Source: Arenicola marina (Eukaryota > Annelida > Polychaeta > Arenicolidae). Taken from it: a DNA stretch of 64,000 bases. Position numbers and translations under genes: made by a program. The stretch spans positions 35,250,035-35,314,034 of the forward strand of contig OZ025256.1 in the NCBI GenBank assembly GCA_964019135.1, written 5' to 3'. Numbering within the stretch: the first letter of the stretch is position 1; each line of letters opens with the position of its first letter. Below, piece by piece: positions 8,449-20,200 of this stretch. The notes under the pieces were generated by a model, which was given only the letters and a program-made list of their open reading frames with translations, did no database searches and was not told where the DNA came from.

Positions 8449-9246
8449 CCCACCGGAGGACTGTTTTAATGGCTGTCCCATCGATGGACTGGTGTAATGG
8501 CTGTCCCACTGGTGGACTGGTGTAATGGCTGTCCCACTGGTGGACTGGTGTAATGGTTGTCCCACTGATGTACAGGTGTAATGGCTGACCCACTGGTGGA
8601 CTGGTGTAATGGCTGTCCCACTGGTGGACTGGTGTAATGGCTGACCCACTGGTAGACTGGTGTAATGGCTGTCCCACTGGTGTACTGGTGTAATGGCTGT
8701 CCCACTGGTGGACTGGTGTAATGGCTGACCCACTGGTGGACTGGTGTAATGGCTGTCCCACTGGTGGACTGGTGTAATGGCTGACCAACTGGTAGACTGG
8801 TGTAATCGCTGTCCCACTGGTGGACTAGTGTAATGGCTGACCCACTGGTGGACTGGTGTAATGGCTGTCCCACTGGTGGACTAGTGTAATGGATGACCCA
8901 CTGGTGGACTGGTGTAGCTGTCCCACTGGTGGACTGGTGTAATGGCTGTCCCACTGGTGGACTAGTGTAATGGCTGACCCACTGGTGGACTGGTGTAATG
9001 GCTGTCCCACTGGTGGGCTGGTGTAATGGCTGTCCCACCGGTAGACTGCTTTAATAGCTGTCCCACTGGTGGACTGGTGTAATGGCTGTGCCACTGTTGG
9101 ACTAGTGTAATGGCTGACTCATTGGTGGACTGGTGTAATGGCTGTCCCACTGGTGGACTGGTGTAATGGCTGACCCACTGGTGCACTGGTTTAATGGCTG
9201 TCCCACTGGTGGATTGGTGTAATGGCTGGCCCACCGTTGGACTGGT

Positions 9247-10572
9247 GTAATGGCTGTCCCACTGGTGGACTGGTGTAATGGCTGTCCCACTGGTAGATTG
9301 GTGTAGCTGTCCCACTGGTGGACTGGTGTAATGGCTGTCCCACTGGTGGACTGGCGTAATGGTTGTCCCACTGGTGTACTGGTGTAATGGCTGTCCCACT
9401 GGTGGACTGGTGTAATGGCTGACCCACTGGTGGACGGGTGTAATGGTTGTCCCACCGGTGGAATGGTGTAATGGCTGTCCCATTCGCAGACTGGTGTAGC
9501 TGTCCCACTGGTGGACTGGTGTAATGGCTGTCCCACTGGTGGACTGGTGTAATGGCTGTCCCACTGGTGGACTGGTGTAATGGCTGTCCCACTGGTGGAC
9601 TGGTGTAATGGCTGACCCACTGGTGGACAGGTGTAATGGCTGTCCCACTGGTGAACTAGTGTAATGGCTGTCACACTGGTGGACTGGTGTAATGGCTGAC
9701 CCACTGGTGGACAGGTGTAATGGCTGTCCCACTGGTGAACTAGTGTAATGGCTGTCCTACTGGTGGACTGGTGTAATGGCTGTCCCACTGGTGGACTAGT
9801 GTAATGGCTGACCCACTGGTGGACTGGTGTAGCTGTCCCACTGGTGGACTGGTGTAATGGCTGTCCCACTGGTGGACTAGTGTAATGGCTGACCCACTGG
9901 TGAACTGGTGTAATGGCTGTCCCACTGGTGGACTGGTGTAATGGCTGTCCCACTGGTAGATTGGTGTAGCTGTCCCACTGGTGGACTGGTGTAATGGCTG
10001 TCCCACTGGTGGACTGGCGTAATGGTTGTCCCACTGGTGTACTGGTGTAATGGCTGTCCCACTGGTGGACTGGTGTAATGGCTGACCCACTGGTGGACGG
10101 GTGTAATGGTTGTCCCACCGGTGGAATGGTGTAATGGCTGTCCCATTCGCAGACTGGTGTAGCTGTCCCACTGGTGGACTGGTGTAATGGCTGTCCCACT
10201 GGTGGACTGGTGTAATGGCTGTCCCACTGGTGGACTGGTGTAATGGCTGTCCCACTGGTGGACTGGTGTAATGGCTGACCCACTGGTGGACAGGTGTAAT
10301 GGCTGTCCCACTGGTGAACTAGTGTAATGGCTGTCACACTGGTGGACTGGTGTAATGGCTGACCCACTGGTGGACAGGTGTAATGGCTGTCCCACTGGTG
10401 AACTAGTGTAATGGCTGTCCTACTGGTGGACTGGTGTAATGGCTGTCCCACTGGTGGACTAGTGTAATGGCTGACCCACTGGTGGACTGGTGTAGCTGTC
10501 CCACTGGTGGACTGGTGTAATGGCTGTCCCACTGGTGGACTAGTGTAATGGCTGACCCACTGGTGAACTGGT
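9247..10572. repeat. 663-bp tandem duplication in array 3 (two copies)
   Basis: Copies are about 9247-9909 and 9910-10572. The rare series GTGGACGGGTG, CACCGGTGGAATGG, CCCATTCGCAGACTGG recurs with CATTCGCAGA at 9481 and 10144, exactly 663 bp apart, and I noticed no difference across the copies. Because they are so similar, the minus strand keeps one frame open across both (9102-10532), the longest open frame in the window. Confidence 0.9.
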
Positions 10573-10594
10573 GTAATGGCTGTCCCACTGGTGG

Positions 10595-10846
10595 GCTGCT
10601 TTAAAAGCTATCCCACTGGGGGACTGGTGTAATGGCTGTCCCACTGGTGGACTGGTGTAATGGCTGTCCCACTGGTGGGCTGCTTTAAAAGCTATCCCAC
10701 TGGGGGACTGGTGTAATGGCTGTCCCACTGGTGGACTGGTGTAATGGCTGTCCCACTGGTGGGCTGCTTTAAAAGCTATCCCACTGGGGGACTGGTGTAA
10801 TGGCTGTCCCACTGGTGGACTGGTGTAATGCCTGTCCCACTGGTGG
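10595..10846. repeat. 84-bp three-unit repeat, three copies
   Basis: The block GCTGCTTTAAAAGC plus two ordinary units occurs three times in a row, starting at 10595, 10679 and 10763. The period is 84 bp, three 28-bp monomers and also the length that restores the reading frame. This is the smallest clear higher-order unit in array 3. Confidence 0.93.
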
Positions 10847-11679
10847 ACTGGTGTAAGGGCTGTCCCACTGGTGGACTGGTGTAATGGCTGTCCCACTGGT
10901 GGACTGGTGTAATGGCTGTCCAACTGGTGGACTGGTGTAACGGCTATCCCACTGAGGGACTAGTATAATGGCTGACACACTGGTGGACTGGTGTAATGGC
11001 TGTCCCACAGGTGGACTAGTGTAATGCCTGACCCACTGGTGGACTGGTGTAATGGCTGTCCCACTGGTGGGCTGCTTTAATAGCTATCCCACTGGGGGAC
11101 TGGTGTAATGGCTGTCCCACTGGTGGACTGGTGTAATGGCTGTCCCACTGGTGGACTGGTGTAATGGCTGTCCCACTGGTGGACTGGTGTAATGGCTGTC
11201 CCACCGGTGGACTGGTGTAATGGCTGACCCACTGGTTGGCTGCTTTAATAGCTGTCCCACTGGGGGACTGGGGTAATGGCTGTCCCACTGGTGGACTGGT
11301 GTAATGGCTGTCCCACTGGTAGACTGGTGTAAGGGCTGTCCCACTGGTGGACTGGTGTAATGGCTGTCCCACTGGTGGACTGGTGTAATGGCTGTCTCAC
11401 TGGTGGACTGGTGTAACGGGTGTCCCGCTGGTGGACTGGTGTAGCTGTCCCACTGGTGGACTGGTGTAATGGCTGTCCCACTGGTGTACTGGTGTAATGG
11501 CTGTCCCACTGGTGGACTGGTGTAATGGCTGACCCACTGGTGGTCTGGTGTAATGGCTGTCCCACTGGTGGACTGGTGTAATAGCTGTCCCACTGGTAGA
11601 CTGGTGTAGCTGTCCCACTGGTGGACTGGTGTAATGGCTGTCCCACTGGTGGACTGGTGTAATGGTTGTCCCACTGGTG

Positions 11680-12625
11680 TACTGGTGTCATGTCTGTCCC
11701 ACTGGTGGACTGGTGTACTGGCTGACCAACTGGTAGACTGGTGTAATCGCTGTCCCACTGGTGGACTAGTGTAATGGCTGTCTTACTGGTGGACTGGTGT
11801 AATGGCTGTCCCACTGGTGGACTAGTGTAATGGCCTTCCTACTAGTGGACTGGTGTAATGGCTGTCCAACGGGTGGACTAGTGTAATGGCTGACCCACTG
11901 GTGGACTGGTGTAGCTGTCCCACTGGTGGACTGGTGTAATGGCTGTCCCACTGGTGGACTAGTGTAATGGCTGACCCACGGGTGGACTGGTGTAATGGCT
12001 GTCCCACTGGTGGGCTGGTGGAATGGCTGACCCACTGGTGGACTAGTGTAATGGCTGTCCCACTGGTGGACTGGTGTAATGGCTGTCCCACTGGTGGACT
12101 GGTGTAATGGCTGTCCCACTGGTGGGCTGCTTTAATAGCTATTCCACTGATGGACTGGTGTCATGTCTGTCCCACTGGTGGACTGGTGTACTGGCTGACC
12201 AACTGGTAGACTGGTGTAATCGCTGTCCCACTGGTGGACTAGTGTAATGGCTGTCTTACTGGTGGACTGGTGTAATGGCTGTCCCACTGGTGGACTAGTG
12301 TAATGGCCTTCCTACTAGTGGACTGGTGTAATGGCTGTCCAACGGGTGGACTAGTGTAATGGCTGACCCACTGGTGGACTGGTGTAGCTGTCCCACTGGT
12401 GGACTGGTGTAATGGCTGTCCCACTGGTGGACTAGTGTAATGGCTGACCCACGGGTGGACTGGTGTAATGGCTGTCCCACTGGTGGGCTGGTGGAATGGC
12501 TGACCCACTGGTGGACTAGTGTAATGGCTGTCCCACTGGTGGACTGGTGTAATGGCTGTCCCACTGGTGGACTGGTGTAATGGCTGTCCCACTGGTGGGC
12601 TGCTTTAATAGCTATTCCACTGATG
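11680..12625. repeat. 473-bp tandem duplication in array 3
   Basis: Copies are about 11680-12152 and 12153-12625. TCATGTCTGTCCC starts at 11688 and 12161, 473 bp apart, and each copy ends with the divergent unit CTGCTTTAATAGCTATTCC. The region about 11230-12150 is also repeated as 15204-16124, offset exactly 3,974 bp, where only one copy of the 473-bp block is present. Confidence 0.9.
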
Positions 12626-13019
12626 GACTGGTGTAATGGCTGTCCCACTGGTGGACTGGTGTAATGGCTGTCCCACTGGTGGGCTGCTTTAATAGCTATC
12701 CCACTGGGGGACTGGTGTAATGGCTGTCCCACTGGTGGACTGGTGTAATGGCTGTCCCACTGGTAGACTGGTGTAATGGCTGTCCCACTGGTGGACTGGT
12801 GTAATGGCTGTCCCACCGGTGGACTGGTGTAATGGCTGTCCCACTGGTGGACTGGTGTAATGGCTGTCCCACTGGTGCACTGGTTTAATGGCTGTCCCAC
12901 TGGTGGACTGGTGTAATGGCTGTCCCACCGGTGCACTGGTTTAATGGCTGTCCCACTGGTGGACTGGTGTAATGGTTGTCCCACTGGTGTACTGGTGTAA
13001 TGGCTGTCCCACTGGTGGA

Positions 13020-13573
13020 CTGGTGTGATGGCTGTCCCACTGGTGGACTGGTGTAATCGCTGTCCCACTGGTGGACTAGTGTAATAGCTGTCCTACTGGT
13101 GGACTGGTGTAATGGCTGTCCCACTGGTGGACTAGTGTAATGGATGACCCACTGGTGGACTGGTGTAGCTGTCCCACTGGTGGACTGGTGTAATGGCTGA
13201 CCCACTGGTTGGCTGCTTTAATAGCTGTCCCACTGGGGGACTGGGGTAATGGCTGTCCCACTGGTGGACTGGTGTAATGGCTGTCCCACTGGTGGACTGG
13301 TGTGATGGCTGTCCCACTGGTGGACTGGTGTAATCGCTGTCCCACTGGTGGACTAGTGTAATAGCTGTCCTACTGGTGGACTGGTGTAATGGCTGTCCCA
13401 CTGGTGGACTAGTGTAATGGATGACCCACTGGTGGACTGGTGTAGCTGTCCCACTGGTGGACTGGTGTAATGGCTGACCCACTGGTTGGCTGCTTTAATA
13501 GCTGTCCCACTGGGGGACTGGGGTAATGGCTGTCCCACTGGTGGACTGGTGTAATGGCTGTCCCACTGGTGGA
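13020..13573. repeat. 277-bp tandem duplication in array 3
   Basis: TGTGATGGCTG starts at 13024 and 13301. The following variants (TGTAATCGCTG, ACTAGTGTAATAGCTG, AATGGATGACCC, the 25-bp unit, GGTTGGCTGC, GGGGGACTGGGG) are repeated in the same order 277 bp apart. 277 equals ten monomers minus the 3-bp deletion of the single 25-bp unit. Confidence 0.9.
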
Positions 13574-16500
13574 CTGGTGTAATGGCTGTCCCACTGGTGG
13601 ACTGGTGTAATGGCTGTCCCACCGGTGGACTGGTGTAATGGCTGTCCCACTGCTGGACTGGTGTAATGGCTGTCCCACTGGTGGACTGCTTTAATAGCTG
13701 TCCCACTGGTGGACTGGTGTAATGGCTGTCCCACTGGTGGACTGGTGTAGTGGCTGTCCCACTGTTGTACTAGTGTAATGGCTGTCCCACTGGTGGACTG
13801 GTGTAATGGCTGTCCCACTGGTGGACTGGTGTAATGGCTGTCCCACTGGTGCACTGCTTTAATGGCTGTCCCACTGGAGGACTGGTGTAATGGCTGTCCC
13901 ACCGGTGCACTGGCTTAATGGCTGTCCCACCGGTGGACTGGTGTAATGGTTGTCCCACTGGTGTACTGGTGCAATGGCTGTCCCACTGGTGGACTGGTGT
14001 AATGGCTGTCCCACTGGTGGACTGGTGTAATGGCTGTCCCACTGGCAGGCTGATGTAATGGCTGTCCTACTGGAGGACTGATGTAATGGCTGTCCCACTG
14101 GTGGACTGGTGTAACGGCTGTCCCACTGGTGGACTGTTGTAATGGCTGTCCCACTGGTGGACTGGTGTAGCTGTCCCACTGGTGGACTGGTGTAATGGTT
14201 GTCCCAATGGTGAACTGGTGTAATGGCTGTCCCACTGGTGGACTGGTGTAATGGCTGTCCCACTGGCAGACTGATGTAATGGCTGTCCTACTGGAGGACT
14301 GATGTAATGGCTGTCCCACTGGTGGACTGGTGTAACGGCTGTCCCACTGGTGTACTGGTGTAATGGCTGTCCAACTGGTGGACTGGTGTAATGGCTGACC
14401 CACTGGTGGTCTGGTGTAATGGCTGTCCCACTGGTGGACTGGTGTAATGGCTGTCCCACTGGTAGACTGGTGTAGCTGTCCCACTGGTGGACTAGTGTAA
14501 TGGCTGTCCCACTGGTGGACTGGTGTAATGGCTGTCTCACTGGTGGACTGGTGTAATGGTTGTCCCACTGGTGTACTGGTGTAATGGCTGTCCCACTGGT
14601 GGACTGGTGTAATGGCTGACCCACTGGTGGACTGGTGTAATGGCTGTCCCACTGGTGGACTGGTGTAATGGCTGACCCACTGGTGGACTGGTGTAATGGC
14701 TGTCCCACTGGTGGACTAGTGTAATGGGTGTCCTACTGGTGGACTGGTGTAATGGCTGTCCAACTGGTGAACTAGTGTAATGGCTGACCCACTGGTGGAC
14801 TGGTGTAGTTGTCCCACTGGTCGACTGGTGTAATAGCTGCCCCACTGGTGTACTGGTGTAATGGCTGTCCCACTGGTGGACTGGTGTAATGGCTGTCCCA
14901 CTGGTCGACTGGTGTAAGGGCTGTCCCACTGGTGGACTGGTGTAATGGCTGTCCCACTGGTGGACTGGTGTAATGGCTGTCTCACTGGTGGACTGGTGTA
15001 ACGGCTGTCCCGCTGGTGGACTGGTGTAGCTGTCCAACTGGTGGACTGGTGTAATGGCTGACCCACTGGTGGACTGGTGTAATGGCTGTCCCACTGGTGG
15101 ACTAGTGTAATGGCTGTCCTACTGGTGGACTGGTGTAATGGCTGTCCAACTGGTGGACTAGTGTAATGGCTGACCCACTGGTGGACTGGCGTAATGGCTG
15201 TCCCACTGGTGGGCTGCTTTAAAAGCTATCCCACTGGGGGACTGGTGTAATGGCTGTCCCACTGGTGGATTGGTGTAATGGCTGTCCCACTGGTAGACTG
15301 GTGTAAGGGCTGTCCCACTGGTGGACTGGTGTAATGGCTGTCCCACTGGTGGACTGGTGTAATGGCTGTCTCACTGGTGGACTGGTGTAACGGGTGTCCC
15401 GCTGGTGGACTGGTGTAGCTGTCCCACTGGTGGACTGGTGTAATGGCTGTCCCACTGGTGTACTGGTGTAATGGCTGTCCCACTGGTGGACTGGTGTAAT
15501 GGCTGACCCACTGGTGGTCTGGTGTAATGGCTGTCCCACTGGTGGACTGGTGTAATAGCTGTCCCACTGGTAGACTGGTGTAGCTGTCCCACTGGTGGAC
15601 TGGTGTAATGGCTGTCCCACTGGTGGACTGGTGTAATGGTTGTCCCACTGGTGTACTGGTGTCATGTCTGTCCCACTGGTGGACTGGTGTACTGGCTGAC
15701 CAACTGGTAGACTGGTGTAATCGCTGTCCCACTGGTGGACTAGTGTAATGGCTGTCTTACTGGTGGACTGGTGTAATGGCTGTCCCACTGGTGGACTAGT
15801 GTAATGGCCTTCCTACTGGTGGACTGGTGTAATGGCTGTCCAACGGGTGCACTAGTGTAATGGCTGACCCACTGGTGGACTGGTGTAGCTGTCCCACTGG
15901 TGGACTGGTGTAATGGCTGTCCCACTGGTGGACTAGTGTAATGGCTGACCCACGGGTGGACTGGTGTAATGGCTGTCCCACTGGTGGGCTGGTGGAATGG
16001 CTGACCCACTGGTGGACTAGTGTAATGGCTGTCCCACTGGTGGACTGGTGTAATGGCTGGCCCACTGGTGGACTGGTGTAATGGCTGTCCCACTGGTGGG
16101 CTGCTTTAATAGCTATTCCACTGATGGACTGGTGTAATGGCTGTCCCACTGGTGGACTGGTGTAATGGCTGTCCCACTGGTGGACTGGTGTAATGGCTGT
16201 CCCACTGGTGGACTGGTGTAATGGCTGTCCCACTGGTGGATTAGTGTAATGGCTGACCCACTGGTGGACTGGTGTAATGGCTGTCCCACTGGTGGACTGC
16301 TTTAATAGCTATCCCATTGGGGGACTGGTGTAATGGCTGTCCCACTGGTGGACTGGTGTAATGGCTGTCCCCCTGGTGGACTGGTGTAATGGCTGACCTA
16401 CTGGTGGACTAGTGTAATGGATGTCCCACCGGTGGACTGGTGTAATAGCTGTCCCACTGGTGGACTGGTATAATGGTTGTCCCACTGGTATACTGGTGTA

Positions 16501-17299
16501 ATGGCTGTCCCATTGGTGGACTGGTGTAATGGCTGACCCAGGGTGGGCTGGTGTAATGGCTGTCCCACTGGTGAACTAGTGTAATGGATGTCCTACTGGT
16601 GGACTGGTGTAATGGGTGTCCCACTGGTGGACTAGTGTAATGGCTGACCCACTGGTGGACTAGTGTAATGGTTGACCAACTGGTGGACTGGTGTAATGGC
16701 TGTCCCACTGGTGGGCTGCTTTAAAAGCTATCCCACTGGGGGACTGGTGGAATGGCTGTCCCACTGGTGGACTGGTGTAATGGCTGTCCCACTGGTGGAC
16801 TGGTGTAAGGGCTGTCCCACTGGTGCACTGGTGTAATGGCTGTCCCACTGGTGGACTGGTGTAATGGCTGCCCAACTGGTGGACTGGTGTAACGGCTGTC
16901 CCACTGGCGGACTGGTGTAATGGCTGTCCCATTGGTGGGCTGCTTTAATAGCTATCCCACTGGGGGACTGGTGCAATGGCTGTCCCACTGGTGGACTGGT
17001 GTAATGGCTGTCCCACTGGTGGACTGGTGTAATGGCTGTCCCACTGGTGGACTAGTGTAATGGCTGACCCACTGGTGGACTGGTGTAATGGCTGTCCCAT
17101 TGGTGGGCTGCTTTAATGGCTATCCCACTGGGGGACTGGTGTAATGGCTGTCCCACTGGTGGACTGCTTTTATAGCTGTCCCACTGGTGGACTGGTGTAC
17201 TGGCTGTCCCACTGGGGGACTGGGGTAATGGCTGTCCCGCTGGTGGACTAGTGTAATGGCTGTCCCACTGGTGGACTGGTGTAATGGCTGTCCTACTGG

Positions 17300-20200
17300 T
17301 GGACCTGTCTAATGGCTGTCCCACTGGTGGACTGGTGTAATGGCTGTCCCACTGGTGGACTAGTGTAATGGCTGACCCACGGGTGGACTGGTGTAATGGC
17401 TGTCCCACTGGTGGGCTGGTGTAATGGCTGACCCACTGGTGGACTAGTGTAATGGCTGTCCCACTGGTGGACTGGTGTAATGGCTGTCCCACTGGTGGAC
17501 TGGTGTAATGGCTGTCCCACTGGTGGGCTGCTTTAATAGCTATTCCACTGATGGACTGGTGTAATGGCTGTCCCACTGGTGGACTGGTGTAATGGCTGTC
17601 CCACTGGTGGACTGGTGTAATGGCTGACCAACTGGTGGACAGTGTAATGGCTGTCCCACTGGTGGACTGGTGTAATGGCTGACCCACTGGTGGACTGGTG
17701 TAATGGCTGTCCCATTGGTGAACTAGTGTAATGGCTGTCCTACTGGTGGACTGGTGTAATGGGTGTCCCACTGGTGGACTAGTGTAATGGCTGACCCACT
17801 GGTGGACTGGTGTAGCTGTCCCAATGGTGGACTGGTGTAATGGTTGTCCCACTGGTGTACTGGTGTAATGGCTGTCCCACTGTTGGACTGGTGTAATGGC
17901 TGACCCACTGGTGGACTGGTGTAATGGCTGTCCCACTGGTGGACTGGTGTAATGGCTGACCCACTGGAGGACTGGTGTAATGGCTGTTCCTACTGGTGGA
18001 CTAGTGTAGTGGGTGTCCTACTGGTGGACTGGTGTAATGGCTGTCCAACTGGTGGACTAGTGTAATGGCTGACCCACTGGTGGAGTGGTGTAGCTGTCCC
18101 ACTGGTGGACTGGTGTAATGGCTGCCCCACTGGTGTACTGGTGTAATGGCTGTCCCACTGGTGGAGTGGTGAAATGGCTGACCCACTGGTGGTCTGGTGT
18201 AATAGCTGTCCCACTGGTGGACTGGTGTAATGGCTGTCCCACTGGTGGACTGGTGTAGCTGTCCCACTGGTGGACTGGTGTAATGGCTGTCCCACTGGTG
18301 GACTGGTGTAATGGCTGTCCCACTGGTGGACTAGTGTAATGGCTGACCCACGGGTGGACTGGTGTAATGGCTGTCCCACTGGTGGGCTGGTGTAATGGCT
18401 GACCCACTGGTGGACTAGTGTAATGGCTGTCCCACTGGTGGACTGGTGTAATGGCTGTCCCACTGGTGGACTGGTGTAATGGCTGTCCCACTGGTGGGCT
18501 GCTTTAATAGCTATTCCACTGATGGACTGGTGTAATGGCTGTCCCACTGGTGGACTGGTGTAATGGCTGTCCCACTGGTGGACTGGTGTACTGGCTGACC
18601 AACTGGTGGACAGTGTAATGGCTGTCCCACTGGTGGACTGGTGTAATGGCTGACCCACTGGTGGACTGGTGTAATGGCTGTCCCATTGGTGAACTAGTGT
18701 AATGGCTGTCCTACTGGTGGACTGGTGTAATGGGTGTCCCACTGGTGGACTAGTGTAATGGCTGACCCACTGGTGGACTGGTGTAGCTGTCCCAATGGTG
18801 GACTGGTGTAATGGCTGCCCCACTGGTGTACTGGTGTAATGGCTGTCCCACTGGTGGAGTGGTGAAATGGCTGACCCACTGGTGGACTGGTGTAATAGCT
18901 GTCCCACTGGTGGACTGGTGTAATGGCTGACCCACTGGAGGACTGGTGTAATGGCTGTTCCTACTGGTGAACTAGTGTAGTGGGTGTCCTACTGGTGGAC
19001 TGGTGTAATGGCTGTCCCACTGGTGGACTAGTGTAATGGCTGACCCACTGGTGGAGTGGTGTAGCTGTCCCACTGGTGGACTGGTGTAATGGCTGCCCCA
19101 CTGGTGTACTGGTGTAATGGCTGTCCCACTGGTGGACTGGTGTAATGGCTGACCCACTGGTGGTCTGGTGTAATGGCTGTCCCACTGGTGGACTGGTGTA
19201 ATGGCTGTCCCACTGGTAGACTGGTGTAGCTGTCCCACTGGTGGACTGGTGTAATGGCTGTCCCACTGGTGGGCTGGTGTAATGGCTGACCCACTGGTGG
19301 ACTGGTGTAATGGCTGTCCCACTGGTGGACTAGTGTAATGGCTGTCCTACTGGTGGACTGGTGTAATGGCTGTCCAATTGGTGGACTAGTGTAATGGCTG
19401 ACCCACTGGTTGACTGGTGTAATGGTTGTCCCACTGGTGGGCTGCTTTAAGAGCTATTCCACTGGGGGACTGGTGTAATGGCTGTCCCACTGGTGGACTG
19501 GTGTAATGGCTGTCCCACTGGTGGACTGGTGTAAGGGCTGTCCCACTGGTGGACTGGTGTAATGGCTGTCCCACTGGTGGACTGGTGCAATGGCTGTCCC
19601 ACTGGTGGTCTGGTGTAATGGCTGTCCCACTGGTGGACTGGTGTAATGGCTGTCCCACTGGTAGACTGGTGTAGCTGTCCCACTGGTGGACTGGTGTAAT
19701 GGCTGTTCCACTGGTGGACTGGTGTAATGGTTGTCCCACTGGTGTACTGGTGTCATGGCTGTCCCACTGGTGGACTGGTGTAATGGCTGACCCACTGGTG
19801 GGCTGGTGTAATGGCTGTCCCACTGGTGGACTGGTGTAATGGCGGAGCCACTGGTGAACTGGTGTAATGGCTGTCCCACTGGTGTACTGGTGTCATGGCT
19901 GTCCCACTGGTGGACTGGTGTAATGGCTGACCCACTGGTGCGCTGGTGTAATGGCTGTCCCACTGGTGGACTGGTGTAATGGCTGACCCACTGGTGGACT
20001 GGTGTAATGGCTGTCCCACTGGTGGACTAGTGTAATGGCTGTCCTACTGGTGGACTGGTGTAATGGCTGTCCAACTGGTGGACTAGTGTAATGGCTGACC
20101 CACTGGTGGACTGGTGTAATGGCTGTCCCACTGGTGGGCTGCTTTAAAAGCTATCCCACTGGGGGACTGGTGTAATGGCTGTCCCACTGGTGGACTGGTG

